Below, piece after piece: positions 18,433-28,160 of a DNA stretch of 64,000 nt (its first letter is position 1; each line of letters begins with the position of its first letter). The notes beneath the pieces are model-generated. The model made no database searches, was not told the origin of the DNA, and was given only the letters and a program-made list of their open reading frames with translations. The stretch covers positions 868,001-932,000 of the forward strand of contig NZ_CP135052.1 of assembly GCF_029193595.2 (NCBI RefSeq). The letters are read 5' to 3'. Source of the stretch: Providencia hangzhouensis (GTDB taxonomy: Bacteria; Pseudomonadota; Gammaproteobacteria; Enterobacterales; Enterobacteriaceae). The position numbers were made by a program, and so were the translations under genes.

Positions 18433-18564
18433 TTAAAGTAGGGTACATATGGGATACATCGCTAAATTGATGTTTTCATGTTACAGCGAAATTAAAGTAG
18501 CACTATCCGTATTGCGTTGTAAAAATTGGTTTAAGTACGTTTTTATCCTACCTGGAGTATACTG

Positions 18565-20559
18565 ATGACGACTCGTAAAACCCTTGCTAATGCTATCCGC
18601 TTTCTAAGTATGGATGCGGTTCAAAAAGCAAAATCAGGGCATCCTGGCGCGCCAATGGGCATGGCTGATATTGCTGAAGTACTGTGGCGTGACCATATGA
18701 ATCATAACCCAGCTGACCCACACTGGGCAGATCGTGACCGTTTTGTACTGTCAAACGGCCATGGCTCAATGTTGATTTATAGCTTACTGCACCTCACTGG
18801 TTATGACTTATCTATTGAAGAGTTAAAAAATTTCCGCCAATTACACTCTAAAACACCGGGCCACCCAGAATATGGCTATACTCCAGGTGTTGAAACAACA
18901 ACCGGTCCTTTAGGTCAAGGTATTGCAAATGCAGTGGGTTTTGCGATTGCAGAACGTACATTAGCAGCGCAATTTAACCGCCCTAACCATGACATTGTTG
19001 ACCACCACACTTATGTGTTCATGGGTGATGGTTGTATGATGGAAGGTATCTCGCACGAAGCGTGTTCTTTAGCGGGTACACTGAAATTAAATAAACTGAT
19101 CGCATTCTATGATGACAACGGTATCTCTATTGATGGTGAAGTTGAAGGTTGGTTTACTGACGATACCGCTGCACGTTTCGAATCTTACGGTTGGCATGTT
19201 ATCCGTGATATCGACGGCCATGATGCATCACAGATCAACGCGGCAGTGAATGAAGCGAAAAGCCAAACTGATAAACCAACACTGATTATGTGTAAAACTA
19301 TTATTGGTTTTGGTTCACCAAACAAAGCGGGTTCTGAGTCTGTTCACGGTGCGCCTTTAGGTGATGCTGAAATTGCAGCAACTCGTGAAGCTCTGGGGTG
19401 GAGCTACGGCCCATTCGAAATTCCTAAAGATATCTATGAAGCTTGGGATGCTCGTACTGCAGGTAAAGAAAAACAAAGCGCATGGGATAAAAAATTCGCC
19501 GCATATGCAGCGCAATTCCCTGAACTAGCTGCGGAATTCACTCGTCGTATGAATGGTGAATTACCTGCTAACTTTGACGCGGATGCGAAACAATTTGTTG
19601 AAAATCTGCAACAAAACCCAGCAAATATCGCAAGCCGTAAAGCATCACAAAATGCATTAGAAGCATTTGGTAAAGTATTACCTGAATTTATGGGCGGTTC
19701 TGCGGACTTAGCGCCAAGTAACTTAACCATGTGGTCAGGCTCCAAAGCACTGAACGTAGACCCAGCGGGTAACTACATTCACTATGGTGTTCGTGAATTT
19801 GGTATGTCAGCTATCATGAACGGTATTGCGTTACATGGCGGTTTCATTCCTTACGGTGCGACATTCCTGATGTTCGTTGAATACGCACGTAATGCGGTTC
19901 GTATGGCAGCACTGATGAAAGTGCGTAGCATCTTTGTTTATACTCACGACTCTATTGGTCTGGGTGAAGATGGCCCAACTCACCAACCGGTTGAGCAACT
20001 GGCAAGTCTGCGTGTGACACCAAATGTCAGCACATGGCGCCCTTGTGACCAAGTTGAATCTGCTGTGGCGTGGAAATATGCTATCGAACGTAAAGATGGC
20101 CCAAGCGCATTAATCTTCTCTCGTCAAAATTTAGAGCAACAACCTCGTACTGCTGAGCAATTAGCCAATATTGAGAAAGGGGCTTACATTCTGAAAGATT
20201 GCGCAGGCACGCCTGAGTTAATCTTTATTGCGACAGGTTCTGAAGTGGAACTGGCCGTTAAAGCGGCTGAGCAATTAACATCAGAAGGCCGTAAGGTCCG
20301 TGTTGTTTCTATGCCATCAACCGATGCATTTGATAAACAAGATGCGGCATACCGCGAAGCTGTTTTACCTGCCAATGTGACAGCACGTGTTGCTATCGAA
20401 GCGGGTATTGCAGATTACTGGTTCAAGTACACTGGTTTAAACGGTGCCATCATCGGTATGCATACCTTTGGTGAATCTGCTCCAGCCGAAGTTCTGTTTA
20501 AAGAATTCGGTATTACAGTAGAGAAAGCGGTTGAAGCTGCAAAATCTTTACTGAAATAA
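18565..20559 (+). CDS. tktA: Transketolase
   Basis: Thiamine-diphosphate enzyme of the non-oxidative pentose phosphate pathway; moves two-carbon ketol units between sugar phosphates and supplies erythrose-4-phosphate. The 664-residue protein shows the ThDP/Mg site [21 protein letters not shown], and the N-terminal [20 protein letters not shown]. The pyrimidine domain [14 protein letters not shown] and [16 protein letters not shown] are present, with the C-terminal domain complete. GGAG lies 9 bases upstream. Own terminator follows. epd-pgk-fbaA lies downstream in the same orientation, as near E. coli tktA. Confidence 0.97.
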   Translation: MTTRKTLANAIRFLSMDAVQKAKSGHPGAPMGMADIAEVLWRDHMNHNPADPHWADRDRFVLSNGHGSMLIYSLLHLTGYDLSIEELKNFRQLHSKTPGHPEYGYTPGVETTTGPLGQGIANAVGFAIAERTLAAQFNRPNHDIVDHHTYVFMGDGCMMEGISHEACSLAGTLKLNKLIAFYDDNGISIDGEVEGWFTDDTAARFESYGWHVIRDIDGHDASQINAAVNEAKSQTDKPTLIMCKTIIGFGSPNKAGSESVHGAPLGDAEIAATREALGWSYGPFEIPKDIYEAWDARTAGKEKQSAWDKKFAAYAAQFPELAAEFTRRMNGELPANFDADAKQFVENLQQNPANIASRKASQNALEAFGKVLPEFMGGSADLAPSNLTMWSGSKALNVDPAGNYIHYGVREFGMSAIMNGIALHGGFIPYGATFLMFVEYARNAVRMAALMKVRSIFVYTHDSIGLGEDGPTHQPVEQLASLRVTPNVSTWRPCDQVESAVAWKYAIERKDGPSALIFSRQNLEQQPRTAEQLANIEKGAYILKDCAGTPELIFIATGSEVELAVKAAEQLTSEGRKVRVVSMPSTDAFDKQDAAYREAVLPANVTARVAIEAGIADYWFKYTGLNGAIIGMHTFGESAPAEVLFKEFGITVEKAVEAAKSLLK

Positions 20560-20612
20560 AATAAGAAGGAATGAGCCCCGAATTTTGGTTCTCATTTCTA
20601 ATTATCTTGCTG

Positions 20613-20648
20613 AACAACGCCTAGTGATAAGCTAGGCGTTGTTTTTTT
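20613..20648 (+). terminator. Rho-independent terminator after tktA
   Basis: AACAACGCCTAG (20613-20624) and CTAGGCGTTGTT (20632-20643), a 7-base loop, then a T run to 20648. Confidence 0.92.
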
Positions 20649-20712
20649 GTGCACCAATATAGGATTTTCTATTGCGTTCTGTAAATATATCCCTTAATCT
20701 AACCTTAGATAA

Positions 20713-20728
20713 GCTGAACCGTTTCAGT
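20713..20728. promoter_or_regulatory. Putative Cra (FruR) operator upstream of epd
   Basis: The palindromic segment CTGAACCGTTTCAG centred at 20720 differs by one base from the Cra core TGAAACGTTTCA. Cra control of epd-pgk-fbaA is known in E. coli. The site is ~150 bases before the epd start, in the 312-base tktA-epd gap, which otherwise holds only the tktA terminator, a possible -35 TTGACA at 20788-20793 with no good -10, and no gene. Confidence 0.6.
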
Positions 20729-20871
20729 CATGTATTGCTGAATGAAAATATTTTTTAAAAATGTCGGTTGAAGCACACTTTTGATGTTTGACAGCTAAAA
20801 TGAGCAGTAGAGTTGGTGTGAGTCAGTTATCCTTAGCAACCGTGTGATTTTGCTCAGATACAAGGTGTAGA

Positions 20872-21891
20872 ATGGCAATCAGGGTAGCAATAAACGGCTT
20901 TGGCCGCATTGGTCGAAGTGTTCTAAGAGCGTTGTATGAATCTGGCCGTCGGGCAGAGATTATCGTGGTGGCGGTTAACGAACTTGCTGAACCTGAAGGT
21001 ATTGCGCATTTGCTGAAGTATGATTCCAGCCATGGGCGTTTTGCTTGGGATGTACGGCTTAACGGAACACTTTTACAAGTTGGTGATGATAATATTCGTT
21101 TATTTCATCAACGTGAGCTGCATGAGTTGCCTTGGAAAGAGTTGGGTATTGATGTCGTTTTAGATTGCAGTGGGGCTTATGGCTCACGGGATGATGGGTT
21201 ACTGCATTTAGCAGCAGGGGCGAAAAAAGTGTTATTTTCTCACCCGGGTACTGACGACCTTGATGCCACTATCGTTTATGGTGTTAACCATGAAAGCCTA
21301 ACCGCTCAAGACAAGATTGTTTCCAATGCTTCTTGTACCACCAATTGTATTATTCCAATTATTAAATTACTTGATGAGGCATTTTCGATTGAATCGGGAA
21401 CCGTGACGACGATTCACGCGTCAATGAATGACCAGCCCGTTATCGATGCCTATCATAAAGATTTACGCAGAACTCGCGCAGCGAGTCAGTCTATCATTCC
21501 TGTTGATACCAAGTTAGCCGCAGGAATTACACGAATTTTTCCGAAATTTAAAGACCACTTTGAAGCCATTTCTGTTCGTGTACCGACGACGAATGTGACA
21601 GCGATTGATTTGAGTGTTACCGTACATGACGATGTTTGTGTTGAAAAAGTTAACCAACTACTGCGAAGCGCTGCACAAGGGCATTTTCGTGGTATAGTGG
21701 ACTACACAGAATTACCGCTAGTCTCGATGGATTTCAATCATGATCCACACAGTGCTATTATTGATGGTACACAAACGCGAGTTAGTGGTAAGCATTTAAT
21801 TAAAACCCTGGTTTGGTGTGATAACGAATGGGGGTTTGCTAACCGGATGCTAGATACAACATTAGCAATGGCAGCGACAGGTTTAAACTAA
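20872..21891 (+). CDS. epd: D-erythrose-4-phosphate dehydrogenase
   Basis: NAD-dependent oxidation of erythrose-4-phosphate to 4-phosphoerythronate, first step of de novo pyridoxal-5'-phosphate synthesis. It is GAPDH-like: the Rossmann motif [19 protein letters not shown] at the N-terminus, catalytic Cys155 in [10 protein letters not shown], and the C-terminal [13 protein letters not shown]. The 339-residue length matches E. coli Epd, and the E. coli-type context with pgk and fbaA separates it from gapA. A good ribosome binding site (AAGGTG) precedes the ATG. First gene of the epd-pgk-fbaA operon. Confidence 0.96.
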   Translation: MAIRVAINGFGRIGRSVLRALYESGRRAEIIVVAVNELAEPEGIAHLLKYDSSHGRFAWDVRLNGTLLQVGDDNIRLFHQRELHELPWKELGIDVVLDCSGAYGSRDDGLLHLAAGAKKVLFSHPGTDDLDATIVYGVNHESLTAQDKIVSNASCTTNCIIPIIKLLDEAFSIESGTVTTIHASMNDQPVIDAYHKDLRRTRAASQSIIPVDTKLAAGITRIFPKFKDHFEAISVRVPTTNVTAIDLSVTVHDDVCVEKVNQLLRSAAQGHFRGIVDYTELPLVSMDFNHDPHSAIIDGTQTRVSGKHLIKTLVWCDNEWGFANRMLDTTLAMAATGLN

Positions 21892-21983
21892 TTGGCGACT
21901 GACAGACAGCAGGGCATGATAACTTTATTGTTTTGCACAGTCGCTGATGGAAACTTTATAGAGAATCAACGAGAGGATTCACC

Positions 21984-23147
21984 ATGTCTGTAATTAAGAT
22001 GACCGATTTAGACTTAGCGGGTAAACGCGTATTCATCCGTTCTGACTTAAACGTTCCTGTAAAAGATGGCAAAGTTACTTCTGATGCGCGTATTCGTGCT
22101 TCATTACCAACAATTGAAGCTGCTCTGAAACAAGGCGCTAAAGTCATGGTCACTTCTCACCTTGGTCGCCCGACCGAAGGCGAGTACAACGAAGAGTTTT
22201 CACTGCAACCTGTTGTTGACTATCTGGCCGATAAAATGGATTACCCAGTCCGTTTAGTTAAAGACTACCTTAACGGTGTTGACATCGAAGCTGGCGAGTT
22301 AGTTGTGCTGGAAAACGTTCGCTTTAATAAAGGCGAGAAAAAAGACGACGAAACGCTGTCAAAACAATATGCGGCATTGTGTGATGTTTATGTGATGGAT
22401 GCGTTTGGTACGGCTCACCGTGCACAAGCGTCAACACATGGTGTTGCTAAATTCTCTCCAGTGGCTTGTGCTGGCCCACTACTGAGTGGTGAGTTAGAAG
22501 CATTAGGTAAAGCATTAGATAACCCAGCTCGCCCAATGGTTGCGATTGTTGGTGGTTCTAAAGTGTCAACTAAACTGACTGTATTAGATTCTCTATCTAA
22601 AATTGCAGACCAGTTAATTGTTGGTGGCGGTATTGCGAATACCTTTATCGCAGCGGAAGGCAACAATGTTGGTCGCTCATTATATGAAGCAGACTTAATC
22701 CCTGAAGCGAAAAAATTACTGGCAAACTGCCAAATTCCAGTACCGACTGATGTTCGCGTTGCAACTGAGTTCTCCGAAACTGCACCTGCAACTCTGAAAG
22801 CAAGTACTGAAATTAAAGACGACGAACAAATTCTGGATTTAGGTGACGAATCTGCACAGCGTTTGGCTGAGATCCTGAAAAATGCCAAAACCATTCTTTG
22901 GAATGGCCCAGTAGGCGTGTTTGAGTTCCCTAACTTCCGTAAAGGTACTGAGATCGTTGCAAAAGCGATTGCTGATAGCGACGCATTCTCTATCGCTGGT
23001 GGTGGTGACACCCTAGCGGCTATCGATTTATTCGACATTGCTGACAAAATTTCATATATCTCTACTGGTGGCGGTGCTTTCCTTGAGTTCGTTGAAGGCA
23101 AAAAGCTCCCTGCCGTTGTGATGCTAGAAGAACGTGCTAAAGCGTAA
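21984..23147 (+). CDS. pgk: Phosphoglycerate kinase
   Basis: Glycolytic transfer of the 1-phosphate of 1,3-bisphosphoglycerate to ADP. The 387-residue protein shows [25 protein letters not shown], the HLGRPTEG motif, the AHRAQAST segment, [11 protein letters not shown], the [10 protein letters not shown] motif and the nucleotide-site GGGDTLAAI with [10 protein letters not shown]. Length equals E. coli Pgk. GAGAGGA precedes the ATG. It lies 92 bases after epd; a hairpin separates it from fbaA. Confidence 0.98.
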   Translation: MSVIKMTDLDLAGKRVFIRSDLNVPVKDGKVTSDARIRASLPTIEAALKQGAKVMVTSHLGRPTEGEYNEEFSLQPVVDYLADKMDYPVRLVKDYLNGVDIEAGELVVLENVRFNKGEKKDDETLSKQYAALCDVYVMDAFGTAHRAQASTHGVAKFSPVACAGPLLSGELEALGKALDNPARPMVAIVGGSKVSTKLTVLDSLSKIADQLIVGGGIANTFIAAEGNNVGRSLYEADLIPEAKKLLANCQIPVPTDVRVATEFSETAPATLKASTEIKDDEQILDLGDESAQRLAEILKNAKTILWNGPVGVFEFPNFRKGTEIVAKAIADSDAFSIAGGGDTLAAIDLFDIADKISYISTGGGAFLEFVEGKKLPAVVMLEERAKA

Positions 23148-23163
23148 TTAATTGTTCATACAC

Positions 23164-23187
23164 AACAGGCAGCGTAGGCTGCCTGTT
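23164..23187 (+). repeat. Hairpin between pgk and fbaA
   Basis: Perfect 10-base arms AACAGGCAGC and GCTGCCTGTT with a 4-base loop, 16 bases after the pgk stop. Only a short T run follows, so it is more likely an mRNA processing or stability element or partial terminator than a full stop. Confidence 0.6.
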
Positions 23188-23206
23188 TACCACAGGACCT
23201 TTTCAC

Positions 23207-24283
23207 ATGTCTAAAATTTTTGATTTTGTTAAACCGGGTGTTCTTACTGGTGATGATGTACAGAAAGTTTTCGCAGTTGCTAAAGAAAATAACTTTGCAT
23301 TGCCAGCGGTGAACTGTGTTGGTACGGATTCAATTAACGCCGTACTTGAAGCGGCCGCTAAAGTTCGTGCTCCAGTTATTGTTCAGTTTTCTAATGGCGG
23401 TGCTGCATTTATCGCAGGTAAAGGCCTGAAAGCTGAAGGCCAACAAGCTGCAATTTTAGGTGCGATCTCTGGTGCTTATCATGTACACCAAATGGCTGAG
23501 CACTATGGTGTTCCTGTTATTCTGCATACTGACCACTGTGCGAAGAAATTACTGCCATGGATCGATGGCCTGTTAGATGCAGGTGAAAAACACTACGCAA
23601 AAACCGGTAAACCACTGTTCTCTTCTCACATGATTGACCTGTCAGAAGAAACACTGGAAGAAAATATCGAAATCTGTGCTAAATATTTAGCGCGTATGGC
23701 TAAAATCGATATGACTCTGGAAATCGAACTAGGCTGTACTGGTGGTGAAGAAGACGGTGTTGATAACACAGGTATGGACAGTTCTGAGCTGTATACTCAA
23801 CCAGAAGATGTTGCATATGCATACGAAAAACTGAATGCAGTAAGCCCGCGTTTCACTATCGCGGCTTCTTTCGGTAACGTTCACGGTGTTTATAAACCAG
23901 GTAACGTTCAGTTAACGCCAAAAATCCTGCGTAATTCACAAGACTACGTTTCAGAAAAATATAACCTGCCACACAACAGCTTAGACTTCGTATTCCACGG
24001 TGGTTCTGGCTCAAGTGCTGCTGAAATCAAAGAAGCAGTTAGCTACGGTGTTATCAAAATGAACATCGATACTGATACTCAGTGGGCAACTTGGGATGGT
24101 ATTTTACAGTACTACAAAAAGAACGAAGGCTATCTGCAAGGTCAGTTAGGTAACCCAGAAGGTGCGGATAAACCTAACAAAAAATACTATGACCCACGTG
24201 TGTGGCTGCGTAAAGCACAAGATTCAATGGTTGTTCGTTTAGAACAAGCATTCAAAGAACTGAACTGTGTTGATGTACTGTAA
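23207..24283 (+). CDS. fbaA: Fructose-bisphosphate aldolase class II
   Basis: Zinc-dependent cleavage of fructose-1,6-bisphosphate into glyceraldehyde-3-phosphate and dihydroxyacetone phosphate. The 358-residue protein carries the metal-site motif VILHTDHCAKK, the ELGCTGGEEDGVDN segment, GNVHGVYKPGNV, and the phosphate-binding VFHGGSGSS and NIDTDTQWATWDG. Matches E. coli FbaA along its length. AGGACC upstream of the ATG. Last gene of the operon, with a terminator 27 bases later. Confidence 0.98.
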   Translation: MSKIFDFVKPGVLTGDDVQKVFAVAKENNFALPAVNCVGTDSINAVLEAAAKVRAPVIVQFSNGGAAFIAGKGLKAEGQQAAILGAISGAYHVHQMAEHYGVPVILHTDHCAKKLLPWIDGLLDAGEKHYAKTGKPLFSSHMIDLSEETLEENIEICAKYLARMAKIDMTLEIELGCTGGEEDGVDNTGMDSSELYTQPEDVAYAYEKLNAVSPRFTIAASFGNVHGVYKPGNVQLTPKILRNSQDYVSEKYNLPHNSLDFVFHGGSGSSAAEIKEAVSYGVIKMNIDTDTQWATWDGILQYYKKNEGYLQGQLGNPEGADKPNKKYYDPRVWLRKAQDSMVVRLEQAFKELNCVDVL

Positions 24284-24310
24284 TTAACGCGCATTAAGTT
24301 TTTTGTGATT

Positions 24311-24346
24311 AATCCCCTAGTAAGGTAACTTGCTGGGGGATTTTTT
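24311..24346 (+). terminator. Rho-independent terminator after fbaA
   Basis: AATCCCCTAG (24311-24320) pairs with CTGGGGGATT (24333-24342), with a T run to 24346. It ends 3 bases before the stop of the convergent LysR gene, so it may serve both. Confidence 0.9.
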
Positions 24347-24348
24347 GA

Positions 24349-25230
24349 TCATGTAGATACTGGTGCTTTACTTAATTGTGAAAGTAGTTTTAAAAACAGC
24401 GCTTCACTTTGTGTTAGCGGTTTACTCGCCTCGGTGATTGCACATATGTGGTTATGAAAGACAGGGGAGTCGCTCATTTCTATGAGTGAATGGCGGAAAT
24501 TAATATGTGAGGCATAGTTTTCCGGTAAAATACCCACATAGTGGCCTGAAGCGATAAAGGTAGCTACAGCCTCAAGGCCAGCGGCTTCAGGGCCTCGGCT
24601 AAATTCACCCGATGCTAAAATACTTTCAGTGAATGGGTGTGGCCGATAAACTAATGCTAGATTATGTTTGTTGTTGGCGGTATTGGCAGAAACATAAAGT
24701 TTATGGTTTTCTATAAATAAGAATTGATAATTATAACGGTTATTTTCGTGATATTGCCCGCGAATACCGATTTGAATTGTTCTGTCACTAAGCGCTTTAT
24801 TTAATTGATTATGGTTGAGGATGCTTAGCTCTAATTTAACATTAGGCGCCTCTTGGGTAAATTGAGCAATAGTGGCTGATAGATGACAGAGTGGATCCGT
24901 TAATATATGTTCAATAACACCAATAACTAATGTTCCAGATAAAATCCCATGGCGTTCATCGACTTCAGTTTTGATATTATCTAATGCTTTCAAAGCAGTA
25001 TTGGCTTTTTCGATAACAAATAAACCTGACTCAGTTAGCTTAAAACCAGAAGGGCCTCTTTCACACAATTGGACACCGAGTTTTTCTTCAATTTCACGGA
25101 TATGGCGGCTTATTGATGCTTTTGACATATTTAGTTTTTTTTCTGCAATGGTAAAGCCACCAGCTTCTGCAACGGAAGTAAAAACACGTAATGATTTTAA
25201 GTCTTTTTCAGTTAATTTTTTATTATGCAT
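24349..25230 (-). CDS. LysR-family transcriptional regulator
   Basis: Predicted regulator with an N-terminal winged HTH (residues ~8-66: LKSLRVFTSVAEAGGFTIAEKKLNMSKASISRHIREIEEKLGVQL) and a ~200-residue effector-binding domain. 293 residues, normal for the family. It is divergent from the gltS-type transporter with a 281-base shared region, so it probably controls the transporter and the ureohydrolase. The effector is unknown; glutamate or a guanidino compound would fit the neighbours (inference). Confidence 0.85.
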   Translation of the reverse strand: MHNKKLTEKDLKSLRVFTSVAEAGGFTIAEKKLNMSKASISRHIREIEEKLGVQLCERGPSGFKLTESGLFVIEKANTALKALDNIKTEVDERHGILSGTLVIGVIEHILTDPLCHLSATIAQFTQEAPNVKLELSILNHNQLNKALSDRTIQIGIRGQYHENNRYNYQFLFIENHKLYVSANTANNKHNLALVYRPHPFTESILASGEFSRGPEAAGLEAVATFIASGHYVGILPENYASHINFRHSLIEMSDSPVFHNHICAITEASKPLTQSEALFLKLLSQLSKAPVST

Positions 25231-25511
25231 ATTTATACCTATTACGTGAAATCAATCACTAAATGCTAATCTATCTTATTTTTTATTGGGATACAAATAG
25301 CATAATTAATACTATTTTATTTTAATTATTAAAATTGTTTTTATTTATATAAAAGGTTTCATTTTATGAAACCATAGGATCAAAAATATCACTTTTATTC
25401 CTAGCGGATACGTATATCTTAAAGTTGTAGTTGTTAATAGATTATTACCAAAGTGGCGCCACAAAATAATAATTAATCCAAATATATATAAATACAAAAG
25501 GATTCTAATTT

Positions 25512-26732
25512 ATGGTCACAGATGAATTGTTAACAATAAAATTAGATATGATTACATTTACAGCATTAGGGGCCTTATTATTAATTGCTAGTAATGTAAT
25601 CATAAAGAAATTTCCATTTTTTATGAAATATTCAATTCCTAGTCCGGTGATCGGCGGGTTTATGTTTTCTATTGTAATGTGGTTAGCTTATCAATTTAAT
25701 ATTGTTGAGCTTAATTTTGATAACACATTATATGACTTATCGATGTATATATTTTTCGTCACAATAGGTTTAATGACAGGTGTTAAATTATTAGTGAGTG
25801 GTGGAAAAATATTGCTAATTTATATGGTGATTTGCTGGGGGCTGGCATTTATGCAAAATGGCGTCAGCATTGGTTTATCATATGTTTTAGATATTGAACC
25901 ACTAGTTGCTATGATGGCAGGCCAAGCCTCGATGCAAGGTGGTCATGGTATGGCGGCATCTTTAGCACCGCTGATTGAGTCCTTTGGTCACGACCAAGCC
26001 CTGAATGTTGGGTTAGCGGCTTCGACTTTTGGTTTGATTGCAGGGTCAATTCTAGGAGGGCCTGTTGGGAACTGGTTGATCCAAAGAAATAAATTAAAAA
26101 TTGAAACTGACCATGTTGATTTGGACAATTTAGCGGAAAGTAACGATACCGAAGATAAAATTACGGCTCAACAATGTATTATTACAGGAGCAGTTATTTT
26201 AAGTATACTCGCTATCGGAATGCCGACAGCAAAATGGATAAGTACAGTAACAGGGTTTACTATTCCTGGACATATTTTTAGTTTGTTTGTTGGTGTTATA
26301 TTTCATTCAATCAATGAAAGAAAACCAATAATTAAAATATCTCGCAATACAGTAGTATTAATTTCTACTTTATCACTAGAAATGTTTTTAGTGATGGCTA
26401 TGATGAAGTTAAAACTTTGGGAATTATATGAGTTAGCGTTACCTCTAACTATCATATTAATATCACAAGTTATTACAACAATATTAGTTGCCATATTTGT
26501 TGTTTATCGCGCATTAGGTAAAAACTATGATGCTGCTGTTATGTCCGCTGGTTTTATTGGACATGGTTTAGGTGCAACACCAAATGGCTTAGTGGTTATG
26601 GACGCTATTTGTAATAAATATGGTTTATTCTCACGAAAGGCATTCATTATTATACCAATCGCCGGAACAGTATTAACGGATATTGTTGGTGTCCCTCTAT
26701 TTGTATTCCTAGCTAACACATTTGGTGGCTAA
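25512..26732 (+). CDS. gltS: Sodium/glutamate symporter family protein (GltS)
   Basis: Predicted inner-membrane sodium-coupled glutamate uptake carrier. The 406-residue protein has around ten to twelve hydrophobic segments. The two GltS-type inverted repeat halves are recognisable: MKYSIPSPVIGGFMF and GQASMQGGHGMAASLAPL in the first, and DAAVMSAGFIGHGLGATPNGLVVMDAI in the second. AAGGA lies 9 bases upstream. It is 54 bases before a ureohydrolase gene and divergent from LysR, unlike E. coli gltS. Substrate could differ from glutamate. Confidence 0.85.
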   Translation: MVTDELLTIKLDMITFTALGALLLIASNVIIKKFPFFMKYSIPSPVIGGFMFSIVMWLAYQFNIVELNFDNTLYDLSMYIFFVTIGLMTGVKLLVSGGKILLIYMVICWGLAFMQNGVSIGLSYVLDIEPLVAMMAGQASMQGGHGMAASLAPLIESFGHDQALNVGLAASTFGLIAGSILGGPVGNWLIQRNKLKIETDHVDLDNLAESNDTEDKITAQQCIITGAVILSILAIGMPTAKWISTVTGFTIPGHIFSLFVGVIFHSINERKPIIKISRNTVVLISTLSLEMFLVMAMMKLKLWELYELALPLTIILISQVITTILVAIFVVYRALGKNYDAAVMSAGFIGHGLGATPNGLVVMDAICNKYGLFSRKAFIIIPIAGTVLTDIVGVPLFVFLANTFGG

Positions 26733-26786
26733 GAAATAAAAAAACAACAAAAGAAAGAAAACTAAATCTAAGAAGGAATAGTTTGT

Positions 26787-27752
26787 ATGAAAAAATTAAC
26801 GACACCCCCACATGTTGGCCATAAAACATTTTTATATTCAGAATTAGTGACTGAATTGACCAACATTGAAGCGGATATTGCCATACTAGGGATGCCATTT
26901 AGTTCAGCTTATAGTGCTCATGCATTTACCAACGACCAATCTCGTGCTCCACAATATTTACGTGATATGAGTGACCGAATTGTTAGGCATCCAGATCATT
27001 ATGATTTTGATATTGATGGGCCACTACTCCAAGGCCGTAAAGATATTAAATTTGTTGACTGTGGTGATGTTATTCCTGATTTATCAAAGCCTTTGGGGGA
27101 GCACCATCAGCGTGCAGCTGAGGCAATTCGACAGTTATTAAGAGCTAAAGCACTTCCCATTGTTTTAGGGGGCGATCATGGGATCACAACGCCTATTTTG
27201 CAGGGATTTGATGAAGTAGGGCCAATTACACTTGTGCATATTGATGCACATTTAGATTGGCGTGAAGAGGTTAATGGGGTGGATACCGGCCTTTCAAGCC
27301 CGATCCGCCGCGCTTCTGAAATGAAGCATATAGGTGAAATTTTCCAAATTGGTTTACGTGCACAAGGTAGCGGACGCCCTGCGGATTACCAAGCGGCTAA
27401 AGACCATGGTGCGCATGTTATTCCGGCCTATGAACTGCATGAGGTTGGCATGCAAGCCATTTTAGACCGCATTCCAGATAATTCGAACTACTATATTAGT
27501 ATTGATGCCGATGGTATTGACCCGAGTATCATGCCTGGAGTTGATGGCCCGGCTCCTGGTGGGGTGACTTATTTGCAAGCTCGTAGCCTAATTCACGGTT
27601 TAGTGAAAAAAGGTCGCGTTGTTGGTATGGATATCGTTGAAATTACACCCGCAAAAGATATTCCCTCTAAGCTAACTGGGGTGACTGCTGGGCGTTTTGT
27701 TGTGAATTTAATTGGAGCATCCATTCGCGCAGGCTATTTTAATAAGAAATAA
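26787..27752 (+). CDS. Agmatinase/ureohydrolase family protein
   Basis: Predicted manganese enzyme that hydrolyses a guanidino or related C-N bond; agmatinase (to putrescine and urea) is the best general call. 321 residues. The metal-binding motifs are complete: GGDHG at 128-132, DAHLD at 153-157 and SIDADGIDP at 238-246. A PGTP-like segment (MPGVDGPAPGG) follows. AAGGA lies 9 bases upstream. Paired with a GltS-type carrier and a LysR regulator, so it probably acts on an imported substrate. Guanidinobutyrase or formimidoylglutamase-type activity is also possible. Confidence 0.8.
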   Translation: MKKLTTPPHVGHKTFLYSELVTELTNIEADIAILGMPFSSAYSAHAFTNDQSRAPQYLRDMSDRIVRHPDHYDFDIDGPLLQGRKDIKFVDCGDVIPDLSKPLGEHHQRAAEAIRQLLRAKALPIVLGGDHGITTPILQGFDEVGPITLVHIDAHLDWREEVNGVDTGLSSPIRRASEMKHIGEIFQIGLRAQGSGRPADYQAAKDHGAHVIPAYELHEVGMQAILDRIPDNSNYYISIDADGIDPSIMPGVDGPAPGGVTYLQARSLIHGLVKKGRVVGMDIVEITPAKDIPSKLTGVTAGRFVVNLIGASIRAGYFNKK

Positions 27753-27774
27753 CGCAGCCAATTAATGTTGTGCT

Positions 27775-27811
27775 AACAATAAAGTGGGAGATACATTTCC
27801 ACTTTATTGTT
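27775..27811. terminator. Bidirectional terminator-like hairpin
   Basis: Perfect 13-base arms AACAATAAAGTGG (27775-27787) and CCACTTTATTGTT (27799-27811) around an 11-base loop, between the converging ureohydrolase and NTF2-like genes. T tracts are weak on both sides. It overlaps the last bases of the NTF2-like stop codon. Confidence 0.65.
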
Positions 27812-28160
27812 AATTTGCAGGTGTCCCTTGATGAAACCTTAATTGCCATTGGTTTGCTGAATTTTTTAGCCAAATAGATGAGCGGTTAGTTAGCTTGGTT
27901 TTATCCCCATCTTGCTGTTCAAAACTGATATAAGTCATCAACACCGTATTATCACTCAATTGCGAACAGTGGAAATTTTCGGCGTAAATCGTTTTAGCTG
28001 TTTCATTAGCCAATGACGCTAAGGTATCGAGTTTATCGGTTGAAAAGCCAGAACGACCAAATTCAAAAAAATCCTCATGTAATATCTCGCGAAGAAAATC
28101 GCTATTCTGTCGGTTAGTACTGTTATGTAATTTTTTTTCTAATTCAATCAGTTTATTCAT
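27810..28160 (-). CDS. NTF2-like/DUF4440 family protein
   Basis: Small cytosolic protein of unknown function with a SnoaL/DUF4440-type alpha+beta fold. The 116-residue protein has LEKKLHNSTNRQNSDFLREILHEDFFEFGRSG at the N-terminus and the C-terminal RSSIWLKNSANQWQLRFHQGTP, typical of this group. The ATG at 28160 overlaps the stop of the upstream LysR gene (TGATG), indicating translational coupling; an in-frame GTG at 28163 is an alternative. Its role may be tied to that regulator. Confidence 0.75.
   Translation of the reverse strand: MNKLIELEKKLHNSTNRQNSDFLREILHEDFFEFGRSGFSTDKLDTLASLANETAKTIYAENFHCSQLSDNTVLMTYISFEQQDGDKTKLTNRSSIWLKNSANQWQLRFHQGTPAN

Larger units (their letters stand above)
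16848..18564. other. 1.7-kb region without a clear gene
   Basis: The stretch from the XRE gene to tktA has no supported intact gene. Its first ~500 bases are very AT-rich and should hold the pilus operon promoter; its last ~100 bases hold the tktA promoter and ribosome binding site. In between are short open stretches that look like decayed coding sequence on the reverse strand (17.45-17.61 kb with a frame change, and 18187-18432) and a perfect hairpin at 17904-17940. No integrase or tRNA-Asp-end repeat was seen. Confidence 0.55.

Noticed and set aside
22415..23101. Long 228-codon frame antisense to pgk
   Set aside because: Shadow of a highly conserved gene with strong codon bias; no ribosome binding site or known family.
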